This document shows, piece after piece, positions 23,694 to 34,362 of a DNA stretch of 64,000 bases. This DNA is from Candidatus Stammera capleta (lineage in GTDB: Bacteria > Pseudomonadota > Gammaproteobacteria > Enterobacterales > Enterobacteriaceae). The position numbers and the translations under genes are program-made. The notes below the pieces were generated by a model. The model saw only the letters and a list, made by a program, of their open reading frames with translations, was not told the origin of the DNA and did not search any database. Every line of letters starts with the position of its first letter. Positions within the stretch are counted from its first letter, which is position 1. The stretch spans positions 189,426 through 253,425 of the forward strand of contig CP043983.1 of assembly GCA_015134395.1 (NCBI GenBank), read 5' to 3'.

Positions 23694-25049
23694 TTATTTA
23701 TTTCCTATTATTTGTATATTTTTAATAAGTATTGATCCAGATCTTATATTGGAATTTATATTTATATCATTACTCATATAAATTATATTTTTATATAATT
23801 TTTTTAAATTTCCTGATATTATTGCTTCATTTATATAATATTTTATTTTTCCATTTTTTACTAAAAAACCAGATATTCCTTTTGAATATAAACCTGTTGT
23901 AATATTTACTCCTTGTCCTAATAATTTATCTATAATTAATCCATTATTCATAATTTTTATTAATTTTTTAAAATTTATTTTTTTTTTTTTATTAATAAAT
24001 TTTCAATTATGTATTCCTCCTGAATTACATGTATTTTTAATATTTAGTTTATTAGAATAATAGTAATTTAGTATTCAAGTTTTTAATATTCCTTTATTTA
24101 CAATATAATATTTATAAGTATTTAAACCTTCATTATCAAATAATTTAGAACCTATTCCTTTATATATATGAGGATCTTCAACTATACTTAATCATGACGG
24201 TAATATTTTTTTTTTTAATTTTTTATACATAAATGATGTTTTATTATATATATTTTTTCCTTTAATAGATTCAAATAAATAATAAAATATTTCTGTACTA
24301 ATTTTATTATTTAATATTACTGATGATTTTATTGTATTTATTTTTTTTTGATTTTTTTTATATATTATTCTATTAATTATTTTTTTACTTAAAAATTTAT
24401 ATTTATTTATTAAATCTAATATTTTATGATTATATATATAATCATAATCGTTTTCCATAATATTATTATTTTTTATAATAATGCTATGTAATATTAAATA
24501 ATTTTTTGATATATATTTTTTTATTTTTTTATAATCATTATAAATAATAATAATATTTTTATTTTTATTAAATATAGTATAATCATTAATTATTTTATTA
24601 TTATTATTTAAATTTATTGAATTTTTTTCTAAATTTGTTGCTATTTTTATCATTTTTTTTATTGAAATGTTATCTTTAAAATTTATTCCAATATTATTTT
24701 TATTATATTTTTTATTAAATAAATTATATGGTGGTAATATATTATATTTATTTTTTGATATATATTTAATATTTTTTTTAATATAATTAATAAAATTAAT
24801 AATTGTTTTTTTTTTAAAATTATTACATTTTATTGTAAATTTTTTATAATTTTTATAAATATTTATTTTAATATTAATATTTTTTTTAAATTCAATATTT
24901 TCTATATTTTTATATTTTACTTTTATATTTGTTTCTTTATTAATTTCTGTAATAATTTGTAAATTTCCATTAATATTTTTTTTTATTAAATTAAATATTT
25001 TAATTATTTTTTTTTTAAATATATTTTTATTTTTTTTTATTTTTTTCAT
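23694..25049 (-). CDS. pmbA: Metalloprotease PmbA/TldE
   Basis: Subunit of the TldD/TldE modified-peptide protease. The C-terminal half is clearly recognisable: VEDPHIYKGIGSKLFDNEGL, then CNSGGIHNW and LGQGVNITTGLYSKGISGFLV, all aligning with E. coli PmbA. The N-terminal half is much more divergent and rich in Lys, Asn and Ile. UGA Trp codons lie at 24192 and in the middle. Length 451 aa (E. coli 450). The partner TldD, which carries the HExxxH metal site, is not in the window, so whether an active complex exists must be judged elsewhere. Confidence 0.88.
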
Positions 25050-25121
25050 AATATTTATTATAATATTAATTATATTTAATTAATTATTAAATTAACATAA
25101 TTTTATAAAATAAGAAATAAT

Positions 25122-25652
25122 ATGAATATTAATGATATTCCTTGTGGAAATGATATCCCTAATGATGTTTATGTTATTATAGAAATACCTTTAAATACTA
25201 ATTTGATTAAGTATGAAATAAATAAAAAATATAATGTTCCTTTTATAGATAGATTTATAGATACTCCTGTATTTTATCCTTGTAATTATGGTTATATTAA
25301 TAAAACTTTATTTTATGATAATGATAATATAGATTGTTTAGTAATATCACCATTTCCTTTATTTATTGGTTCTGTTATACATTCTCGTCCTATAGGTATA
25401 TTAAAAATGATAGATGAATGTGGTAAAGATTATAAAATATTGTGTGTACCTAATTATGAAATTTCAGATAAATATAATAATATAAAAGATATATATGATA
25501 TATCTGAAAAATTTTTAGATAAAATTTTATTTTTTTTTGAAAATTATAAAAATTTAGATAAAAATAAATGAGTTAAAATAGATGGATGATATGATGTATA
25601 TGAATCTAAAAAAATAATTTTAAAATCTTTTAATTTATTTAAAAATAAATAA
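25122..25652 (+). CDS. ppa: Inorganic pyrophosphatase
   Basis: Hydrolyses pyrophosphate. The family stretch EIPLNTNLIKYEIN and YPCNYGYI are present, with metal-binding aspartates in DNDNIDCLVIS and GILKMIDECGKDYKIL. UGA codons at 25569 and 25587 encode the Trp of KWVKIDGWYD, which are Trp in E. coli. Length 176 aa, the same as E. coli. Divergent from pmbA. Confidence 0.96.
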
Positions 25653-25861
25653 TATATATATATATATAAGTTATAATTATTATAATAAATTTATTTATTT
25701 AATTTATTAAAATATTAAATAAATATTATAATATTAATATATTTATATATATATATAATTTATATTTAAAATAATATTTATTTTTAATTTTATATAAAAA
25801 TAATTTAATTATTAATAATAAAATATTTTATAATTTTATTAAATTTTATTAATTTATTATA

Positions 25862-26584
25862 CTATTTATTTTCATTTTTATTATTTAATTTAATACCTAT
25901 TAATTTTAAAATTAATAAATATAAATTAATAAAATCTAAATATAACATAAGCGCACCTAATATTGAATATTTTTTTATTTGTTCTTTATGTTCTTGTGAT
26001 ATATTTAATCCTATTTCTTTTAATTTTTGTGTATCTCATGCTATTAATATAGAAAAAGATAATATCCCTATATATGATGTTATTCATATTATAAAAGTAC
26101 TATTTATTCATATATTTACTAAAGTTGATATTATAATACCTATTAATAACATTAAAGCTATATTACCTAATTTTGTTAAATCTTGTTTAAATGTGTAACC
26201 TCATATACTCATAATAGCAAACATTATGCTAGTAATAAAAAATGATATTGCTATTGAAGAATACGTATATATTAAAAATATACTAGAAATAGATAATCCT
26301 GTTAATATTGAATATAACATGAATAATGTTGTTGCAATATTTACTGATATTTTATTAATCATGTTTGATAATATAAAAACTAATATAAATTGAGTTATTA
26401 ATATTGTAAGTAAAAATAATTTGTTAAAAAAAATCATTTCTAAAATAAAAGGTATTTTTGTAGTATATCATGATACTAAAGATGTTAATAATAAACCACA
26501 TGACATTCAACTATATACATAATTTATATAATTATTTATTGTATTTGTAGTAGTATTATATATATTATATGAATATTTTTTCAT
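25862..26584 (-). CDS. Bax inhibitor-1/YccA-family membrane protein
   Basis: Predicted seven-helix inner-membrane protein of the BI-1/YccA/YbhL family. Family traits seen are the TLFMLYSILTGLSISSIF helix, SIMFAIMSIWGY (UGA-Trp) and the C-terminal SILIAWDTQKLKEI followed by GALMLYLDFINLYLLIL. The aspartate in AWDTQ corresponds to the conserved pH-sensing position of the family. Length 240 aa (YbhL 234, YccA 219). It ends in TAG. In E. coli YccA modulates FtsH; whether that holds here is unknown. Confidence 0.85.
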
Positions 26585-26617
26585 AATTAATTCCTATTAA
26601 AATAAAATATAAATAAA

Positions 26618-27346
26618 TTATTTAATATATTTATTAAATCAATTTATCATTTTTTTAAAAGCTTTTTGTGATATTTTTTTGTTATAATTTTTTTTATTTT
26701 TATTAAAAAAATTATAGTATTGATTTTTAAAAATTATTATTTTATTATTTTTGTTTTTTTTTTTAATTTTTTTTTTCATTTTATTTATTAGATTTATAGA
26801 TATAATTTTATTTTCATTACTATATAAACCTAATATAGGTATTTTAATTTTACATCCTATATCTATAGGATGTATTGGATGTTTATTATTTATTTTGTCT
26901 ATTAATTTTCCATATCATATTACAGATGTTTTAATATTATAATCATAAAAATATGAATATAGTCAAGTTAATCTTCCTCCTCAAGAAAATCCAGTAATTC
27001 CTACTTTATTTGTATTAAATTTTTTTTTTGATCAATTTATAATATTATTAATGTCTGATAATAATATTCTATCTGATATAAAATTTTTTTTATTTTTTAT
27101 TTTTTTTTTATTATTATTACTTATATTATTATTTTTAATTTTATATAATAATTTAGGTATTATTATTATATAGTTATATTTATATATATTCTTACATATA
27201 TTTTTTATACTATTATTTATTTTATAAAAATTTTTTATTATTATAATAATTTTATTATTATTATTACTATTACTTATATAGTAAATAGGTATTAAAGATT
27301 TATTTTTATTTTTAATATATTTTTTTTTTATTTTTAAATTATCCAT
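26618..27346 (-). CDS. Dienelactone-hydrolase-family protein with altered catalytic residues
   Basis: Alpha/beta hydrolase related to E. coli YsgA. The nucleophile elbow reads GITGFSWGGRLTW, where the family usually has GFCWGG or GFCFGG, so the nucleophile is Ser. The Asp-bearing region HPIHPIDIG and the ILGLYSNEDKII strand are recognisable. At the catalytic His position (family G-H-A-F-F) the sequence reads YYNFFN, so the His is apparently Tyr. The N-terminal half is low-complexity Ile/Asn/Lys. Length 242 aa (YsgA 271). Either catalysis is lost and the gene is decaying, or another His serves. Confidence 0.72.
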
Positions 27347-27374
27347 TTATTTAATATTTAATATTTAATTTAAA

Positions 27375-27400
27375 TATATATATATATATATATATATATT
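27375..27400. repeat. (TA)n microsatellite
   Basis: A run of alternating A and T of about 25 bases between the dienelactone-hydrolase-like gene start and the ihfA stop. Simple slippage repeat in noncoding sequence. Confidence 0.7.
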
Positions 27401-27454
27401 AATATAAAATTTATTTTAATATAATTAATATTTAAATTTAATATTATAATTAAT

Positions 27455-27739
27455 TTATATTTTATTTATTTCTTTTTTTAATTTATTACTTACTTTAAAT
27501 TTAATTATTTTTTTAGAAGGTATATAAAATATTTTTTTTGTTATTGGATTTTTTCATTTTTTGCCTTTTCTTTTAGATATTAAAAATTGACCTAATCCAT
27601 AAATTTTTATTATATTGTTATTTTTTAAATAATTATATATTTCTATAAAAAAATTATTAATAATATTATTTATTTTTTTTTTTTTTATTTTAGTATTTTT
27701 TTTAATATAATTTAATATATCATTTTTATTATAATTCAT
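27455..27739 (-). CDS. ihfA: Integration host factor alpha subunit (HU/IHF family)
   Basis: Small DNA-bending protein. It has the HU/IHF fold signature around KIYGLGQFLISKRKGKKWKNPITKKI (split by a UGA-Trp), the beta-arm that enters the minor groove, and an SNKLKKEINKI end helix. It lies immediately after pheT, exactly where E. coli ihfA (himA) is, which is why IHF-alpha is preferred to HU. Length 94 aa (E. coli 99). No ihfB is in the window. Confidence 0.85.
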
Positions 27740-27745
27740 ATATTA

Positions 27746-29992
27746 TTAATTTATTAATGCATTAAATTTCTTTTTTAACATATATTTACATTTATTTATT
27801 ATAGTATTTATTTCTATATCTGTAAGGTTTTTATTATTATCTTGTATATATAATCTAATTGTTATATTTTTTTTTTTTTTTTTTATTAATTTATTATTAG
27901 AATAAATTTTTATTATATTTATTTTTTTTATTTTATTTTTTTTAATTAATATACATTCTTTAATAATTTTATTTATTAATATATTTTGATTAATTATAAT
28001 AGTTATATCTCTTATATTGTTTGGAAATTTTGATATATTTTTTATTTTTTTTATTTTTTTTTTTAATATAAATTTAATTTTTATTTCAAATAAAAAAACT
28101 GAATGTTTTAATTTTAAATATTTTTTTATTTTATTATTTAACATTCCTATATATCCTATTTTTTTTTTTTTATATTTTATATCTAAATTTTGAAATTTAT
28201 CTAATATAAAATTATTAGATTTACTAAAATTTAATAATTTTATTTTTTTTTGTTTTATAAATATATGTTCTAAGTCTCCTTTTATATCATAATAATCAAA
28301 TAATTTATTATTTTTAATATATCAATTATTTAAATATTTATTTCCATAAATTATTGAAGCAAGATATTTATCTTGTTTATTTTTTTTATTTTTTTTTTTA
28401 AAACATGTTCCTATTTCAAATATTTTTATATTATCTTGTTGTCTTTTAGTATTAAAGCATAATGTATTTAATAAATTTGGTATTAAAGATGTTCTTAATA
28501 TTGACATTTTATTAGAAATAGGATTAATTATATTTATATAATTTTTTTTTCTAGAAAATATTTTTTGTTTATATATATTTTCAAAATGAAAATTTATAAT
28601 TTCTTTATATCCTATATTTGTTAATATATTTTTTATATTATATATTTTTTCAGAATAATTATTTTTTTTTTTTATAATTATTTTTGTTTTAAAATTTTTT
28701 ATTGGTATTTTATTATATCCATATATTTTTATTATTTCTTCTATTATATCTTCTTTTATATTTAAATCTATTCTTCATATAGGAATATATATATATATGT
28801 AATTATATTTTTTTTTAATTATTTTACATTTTATTTGTTTTATAATTTTATATATTTTATTTTTTGATATATTAAATCCTATTTTTTTATTTATATATTT
28901 ATATGATAATTTTATTTTTTTTTTTTTTATTTTAATATTATTTATATTTTTAATATTATTTATTATACCTCCATAATGATTTTTAATATTTTTTGCAATA
29001 TTATATAAAGATATATTTTGTATATTTTTATTAAAATTACTTATATATTTATTTGTTTTATATTTATTATTTATACTATTTTTTTTTAAAATTAAATTTT
29101 TTTTATATAATGGAGCTATAAAAATTATATTTTTTGTTTTTTTATTTATATATATATTTTTTTTATTTAAATTAAAAATTTTTTTATTTATATAAAAATT
29201 ATTATTTTTAATAATTGATATGTTTTTTAATTTATCTAAATCAAAATAAATTATTTCTTGACCTAATTCTATTAAATTATAATTAATAATATCTTTTATA
29301 TTATTATAAATATTAAATTGTAAAAATTTTAATTGATTTTTTATTTTATTATTAATATTTTTATTTATATTTTTTATATTATTAATAATTATATATTTAT
29401 AATTTATAATATTTTTTTTAAATTCTATATTTATTAAATATTTATTTTTTTTATATTTTTTATATTTTTTATTTTTTAATAAAATATTTTTTTTTTTAAT
29501 TAATAAATATATTTCTCTAGATAAACCATATATATTATTACAATCTATTCTATTATTTGGTATATTTATTTCTAAAATATTATTTTTTTCTATAAAATTA
29601 TTTATTTTTTTTAATTTTTTTTTATTTTTTATATAATATAATATATATATATATTTTATATTAAATTGTTTTTTTTTTATAAAAAATATTTTTTTTATAT
29701 TAATTTCGTTATAATTTATTAATATATATTTATTTAATATATTTTCTTTTATATTTTTAATATAAATTTTTATTTTTTTTTTATTTATTTTAAATTTAAT
29801 ATAAGAAAAATATTTAGAAATTTTTTTTTGTTTTATAACTTTTTTTATTATATATTTTTTATTTTTTTTTATTGAATTTAATAAATTTTTATTATTAATT
29901 TCAAATCCATTTTTATTTAATATATTTATAATATTTTTTATATGTAAATTACTTTTAAGATATTTTCTTATTAATATTTCAGAAAATTTCAT
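27746..29992 (-). CDS. pheT: Phenylalanyl-tRNA synthetase beta subunit, editing domain degenerate
   Basis: Beta subunit of the alpha2-beta2 synthetase. The start is the ATG at 29990-29992 (MKFSEILIRKYL), aligning with E. coli MKFSELWLREWV. The LEINIPNNRIDCNNIYGLSREI stretch (E. coli ISVTPNRADCLGIIGVARD) and the C-terminal anticodon-binding domain (FPNNIRDITIII) are conserved. In the B3/B4 editing domain, however, E. coli MGGIFGGE reads IAPLYKKN and the LLECAFF stretch with the editing Glu is not recognisable. The EMAP-type N-terminal tRNA-binding domain is also eroded. Length 748 aa (E. coli 795). Between pheS and ihfA, as in E. coli. Confidence 0.92.
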
Positions 29993-30007
29993 TTTTAATA
30001 CCAACAA

Positions 30008-30976
30008 TTAAAATTGTTTTAATAATTTTATATTATTTTTATACAAAATTCTTATATCAGATATATTATATTTTAACATTATTAATCTTTCTATTCCTAT
30101 TCCAAATGCTAATCCTGAATATAATTTTATATTTATATTATTATTAATTAAAATATTAGGATGTATTAAACCACATCCTAATATTTCTATTCATTTGTTA
30201 TTTTTATTTTTTATAAAAACTTCAGCTGAAGGTTCAGTAAATGGAAAATATGATGGTAAAAATTTTATATTAATTTTTTTTTTAAAAAAAAATAATATAA
30301 ATTTTTTAATTATATATTTTAAATTAGAAAAATTTATATTTTTATCTATTAAAAAACAATCTAATTGATGAAACATTGGTGTATGAGTTTTATCATAATC
30401 TTTTCTAAAAACACATCCAGATGTTATAATTTTTATAGGTGGTTTATTTTTTTTTATATATCTTATTTGCATACATGAAGTTTGTGTTCTTAATAAATTA
30501 TTTTTATTTATTCAAAAAGTATCTTTTTTAGTTCTTGATGGATGATATTTATTAATATTTAATGAATCAAAATTATAATATACATTTTCTATTTCATTTC
30601 CTATAATATTTTCAAATCCTAATTTATAAAAAAATTTTTCTATTTTATTTATAGTTAATGTAATAGGATGTTTATTTCCTATAATATAATTTCTTCCTGG
30701 AAGAAATAAATCTATATATTTATTATCTTTTTTTTTTTCATTAATTTTATTTTTATATAAATTTATATTATAAATAATATATTTTTTTATTTTATTAATT
30801 TTTTTTCCTAATTTTGATTTTAAATTTTTTGGAGTATTTTTAAGTATATTTAGTAATTTTTTTATATATCCTTTTTTTCCTAAATATTTAATACGTATTT
30901 TTTCAATTAATTTAATATTTTTAATATTTTTTATTTCTAATTTAAAATTTTTTATATCTTTATTAAAATTAAACAT
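30008..30976 (-). CDS. pheS: Phenylalanyl-tRNA synthetase alpha subunit
   Basis: Catalytic subunit of PheRS, class [16 protein letters not shown] starts the coiled coil; LFLPGR and HPITLTIN follow. Motif 2 is [19 protein letters not shown], the Phe pocket region is [15 protein letters not shown], and motif 3 is [18 protein letters not shown] codons encode the Trp in TFW and KWIEILGCG. Length 322 aa (E. coli 327). The aminoacylation core looks intact, in contrast to the editing domain of pheT downstream (15-base spacer). Confidence 0.96.
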
Positions 30977-31001
30977 ATTAATTAAAATTTATTATAAATT
31001 A

Positions 31002-31349
31002 TTATTTATTTATTAATGATATAATTTTTTTAAAGGATTCTTTTTCATTATTTACTAAATCTGATAAAATTTTTCTATTTATATTTAAAGATATATTTTT
31101 TATTTTTTTAATAAATATATTATATTTTAAATTATATTCTTTTAATTTTGAATTTATTTGAACTATTCATAATCTTCTAAAAATTCTTTTTTTTTGTTTT
31201 CTATCTCTATATGAATATTGTCCAGATTTAATAATAGCTTGTTTAGCAGATTTATATGATCTAGATCTAGCACCATAATAACCTTTAGCTTGTTTTAATA
31301 TTTTTTTATGTTTTTTTCTAGAAATAATTCCTCTTTTTATTCTAATCAT
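31002..31349 (-). CDS. rplT: 50S ribosomal protein L20
   Basis: Large-subunit assembly protein and, in E. coli, translational repressor of the rpmI-rplT pair. The basic N-terminus [28 protein letters not shown] is conserved. The UGA-Trp in FRRLWIVQIN is Trp in E. coli (WIARIN). Length 115 aa (E. coli 118). Follows rpmI by 12 nt in the infC-rpmI-rplT cluster. Confidence 0.97.
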
Positions 31350-31361
31350 TTATTATACCTT

Positions 31362-31559
31362 TTATAAATAAGGATTATTTTTTAATATTATTTTATTATT
31401 TGCTTTATTTACTATTTTTTTATTTTTTAAATGTCTTTTTCTTTTTTTATTTTTTTTAGTTAAAATATGTCTTAAATTTGTACATTTAAATTTTAATTTT
31501 CCAGAAGAAGTTTTTTTTATTCTTTTTTTTATTGCTTTAGTACTTTTTATTTTTATCAT
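31362..31559 (-). CDS. rpmI: 50S ribosomal protein L35
   Basis: Small basic ribosomal protein. IKIKSTKAIKKRIKKTSSGKLK and the NLRHILTKKNKKRKRHL stretch match E. coli L35 (NLRHILTKKATKRKRHL). Length 65 aa, equal to E. coli. Starts 4 nt after the infC stop. Confidence 0.97.
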   Translation of the reverse strand: MIKIKSTKAIKKRIKKTSSGKLKFKCTNLRHILTKKNKKRKRHLKNKKIVNKANNKIILKNNPYL

Positions 31560-31563
31560 TTTA

Positions 31564-32097
31564 TTATTTTTTTGGATTTAATATCATAATAATTTGTTTA
31601 TTTTCGTATTTTTTTGATAAATAATCTACATTAGTTAAATTTTTTAGTTTATTTTTAATTTTATTTAACATATTAATTGCTATATTTTTATATATTATTT
31701 CTCTTCCTCTAAGAATTATTGTTATTTTTATTTTATATTTTTTTTTTATAAATTTATAAATATTTTTAATTTTTATTTTATAATCATTTTTATTTGTATT
31801 TAATCTAAATTTGATTTCTTTAATTTGAATAGATTTATTTTTTTTTTGTTTTTTTATATTTTTTTTTTTTTTATATATAAATTTACCATAATCTAATATT
31901 TTACATATAGGTGGATTATTATTTGGATTTATTTCTACTAAATCTAAATTAGATTTTTTTGCTAATTTTAATGCTTCTTTTTTTAATATTATTTCAGTTT
32001 TATTATTATTATTATATATAATTTTAACTTTATAACTTTTTATTTTTTCATTAATATTATATAATTTTTTTTTATTTTTTTTTTTATAGATTTTAAT
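31564..32097 (-). CDS. infC: Translation initiation factor IF-3 with an AUU start codon
   Basis: Selects initiator tRNA on the 30S subunit. KSNLDLVEINPNNNPPICKILDYGKF and IKEIKFRLNT are diagnostic. No ATG, GTG or TTG lies in frame between the upstream stop (32119) and the conserved region. The ATT at 32095-32097 sits 6 nt after a strong AAGGAG and gives the expected N-terminal length. E. coli infC also starts at AUU, through which IF-3 represses its own translation, so this feature appears conserved. Length 177 aa (E. coli 180). Confidence 0.94.
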   Translation of the reverse strand: MKIYKKKNKKKLYNINEKIKSYKVKIIYNNNNKTEIILKKEALKLAKKSNLDLVEINPNNNPPICKILDYGKFIYKKKKNIKKQKKNKSIQIKEIKFRLNTNKNDYKIKIKNIYKFIKKKYKIKITIILRGREIIYKNIAINMLNKIKNKLKNLTNVDYLSKKYENKQIIMILNPKK

Positions 32098-32103
32098 AAT
32101 TAT

Positions 32104-32109
32104 CTCCTT
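32104..32109 (-). promoter_or_regulatory. Shine-Dalgarno of infC overlapping the thrS stop
   Basis: AAGGAG on the minus strand, overlapping the TAA stop of thrS (TAAGGAG). It is one of the strongest ribosome binding sites in the window and decides the AUU start of infC at a 6-nt spacing. The overlap suggests that ribosomes terminating on thrS help initiate infC. Confidence 0.75.
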
Positions 32110-33316
32110 AAATATATTTTATTTTTTTTTTTATTTTTTTTATAAATTTTTTTATATAAGTTTTTTTTAATTTGTTTTTTTTATTTATTCTAATATTTAT
32201 TTTATTATTTTCTAATTCTTTATCACCGCATACTATTATATAAGGTATTTTTTGTAAAGTATGTTCTCTTATTTTAAATTTTATATTTTTATCTCTAAAA
32301 TCTCCTATTGATCTAATATTATTTTTTATTAATTTATTTAAAATTTTATTTGAATATTTTTTATGTTTTTTTGAAATACTAATTACTACTATTTGTATAG
32401 GAGTTAACCATAATGGTAATCACCCATTTGTTTCTTCAATAATTATACCTATAAATCTTTCTAATGATCCTAATATAGCTCTATGTATAATAATTATTTT
32501 TTTTTTTATATTTTTTTTATTTAAATAGTTTATTTTTAATTTTTTAGATAAACAAAAATCTAATTGTATAGTACCACATTGTCATTTTCTTTTTAAAGAA
32601 TCTTTTAAAACAAATTCTATTTTAGGTCCATAAAAAGCACCTTCACCTTTTTTAATTTTAAATTTTATATTTTTTTTATTTAAAATATTAATTAATTTTT
32701 TTTCTGATTTATTTCATATTGATGAATTACCTAAGTATTTTTTTGGTTTTGTAGATATATATATATATATATATTTAAAATTAAATATTTTATATATTTC
32801 TAAAGTCATATCTATACATTTTGATATTTCTTTACTTATTTGTTTTGACGTACAAAATATATGTGCATCATCTTGTATAAAAGATCTTGTTCTCATTAAT
32901 CCATGTAAAGATCCTGAATTTTCATTTCTATGACAAATTCCAAATTCTGCAAATCTTATTGGTAAATTTTTATATGATCTTATTTTTTGTTTATATATTT
33001 CAATATGTCCAAGACAATTCATTGGTTTTATACAATATATATTTTTTTTATTATTTGTATAAAATATATATTTATTATAATTTTTTCAATGTCCACTATT
33101 TATTCACATATTTCTATTTATTAGAATAGAAGTTTTTACTTCATAATAATTATATTTTATAAATTTTTTTCTTAATAATTTTTTTATATTTTTTAATATT
33201 ATTAAACCTTTATAATGTCAAAATATCATTCCTGGGGAATTATTATTTATATGATATAAATCTAATTTTTTATTTATTATTCTATGATCTATTTTTTTAT
33301 TTTTATTAATATTCAT
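32108..33316 (-). CDS. thrS: Threonyl-tRNA synthetase lacking TGS and editing domains
   Basis: Class II synthetase reduced to its catalytic core and anticodon-binding domain. The first residues [23 protein letters not shown] align with about residue 240 of E. coli ThrRS (642 aa). The zinc ligands are kept: Cys in [10 protein letters not shown], His in DDAHIF, His in IIHRAILGS. Motif 2 is [19 protein letters not shown]. The C-terminal anticodon domain ends in [20 protein letters not shown]. The N-terminal TGS and HxxxH editing (SAD) domains are absent, and the 480 bases upstream encode nothing recognisable. Length 402 aa. Without SAD it cannot deacylate Ser-tRNA-Thr in cis. Confidence 0.94.
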
Positions 33317-33795
33317 ATAATTTAATTATATTATTTAAATTTTTATAATTTATTATTTATATATAAATATTAATAATTTAAATATTTAAATTTATTTATT
33401 TATATATATAATTAAAAAATATTTACAATAATAATTATATTATTATATATATCTAATTTAATATTTTATAATTTATTTAATATATATATATATTATAATT
33501 TATTTATTTTAAATTTATAAGTTTTATTTTATAAAATATAATAGTTAAATTTTTAATAAATTAATATAATTTTATAAATTTATTTATTTTAATAAAATAT
33601 ATTAACATTTAATTTTATTATATTTTATAATTTATATTTTAATTATTTTATTATTAATTATAAATTATATATTTATTTATAATATTTAATAAATATGTTA
33701 TTATATTTAATATTTTATTTTAAAATTAAGTATATTATTAATATAATTATAAATTATAAATTATAAATTATAAATTAATATTAAATTAAATAATT
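33317..33795. other. AT-only intergenic stretch between thrS and ydjM
   Basis: About 480 bases separating the divergent thrS and ydjM. No coding similarity to the missing ThrRS N-terminal domains was found in either frame or strand. Simple A/T repeats fill it, including four tandem copies of TTATAAA near its right end. It must hold the promoters of both flanking units, but none can be picked out against this base composition. Confidence 0.6.
33747..33774. repeat. Heptamer TTATAAA, four tandem copies
   Basis: Four perfect head-to-tail copies of TTATAAA about 20 bases before the ydjM start. Could be slippage-generated; it also resembles a chain of -10-like elements. No function shown. Confidence 0.65.
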
Positions 33796-34362
33796 ATGAA
33801 TGCTAAAAATCATTTAATTTTTTCTTTTTCTTTTGTTTTATTATTTATAAAAATTTTAAATAATTTTTTTAATATTAATATTGATTTATGACATACTATA
33901 TCTAGTTCTTTTATATCATGTTTATTACCAGATTTAGATCATCCTAAATCTTTAATAGGATTAAAATTAAAATATATTAATTTTTTATGATTTTTTTTTG
34001 GTCATAGAAAATTTACTCATAGTTTATTTGGATTTATTATTTTTTTGTTTTTATTATTAAAATTAAATTTAATATATTTTAATTTTAATTTAGATATTAT
34101 TATTGGTATGTTATTAGGTTATTTTAGTCATATTTTAGCTGATATGTTAACTATTAATGGAATAAATTTTTTATGACCTATAAAATTAAAATTTAGAATA
34201 CCAATAATATATTTTTTTTTAAAAAAATATGAATATTATTTTTGTTTGATTATGTTATTTTTTTCTTTATTTATAGATAAAATTTTTATATTAAAAAAAA
34301 TTTTTATTAAAATATTTTTTATATGTTTATATTATATCAATCTAATAATTTTAAAATATTAA
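33796..34362 (+). CDS. ydjM: YdjM-family membrane-bound metal-dependent hydrolase (DUF457)
   Basis: Polytopic membrane protein of the YdjM/DUF457 family. Conserved features are SCLLPDLDHPKS near residue 42, then the FGHRKFTHSLFG stretch near 68 (family HRGxTHS), and GYFSHILADMLT near 110, which together supply putative metal ligands. Three to five hydrophobic helices are visible. Length 188 aa (E. coli 196). Its 3' end overlaps the recC start by 40 bases, so the two are probably co-transcribed. The function of the family is not established; the E. coli gene is SOS-regulated, and its linkage to recCBD here is suggestive. Confidence 0.82.

Noticed and set aside
27375..27400. (TA)n run as a possible regulatory site
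   Set aside because: Simple microsatellite of the kind expected at this base composition.
33317..33795. Missing ThrRS N-terminal domains hidden upstream by a frameshift
   Set aside because: No TGS or HxxxH-like reading found in any frame of this A/T-only stretch.
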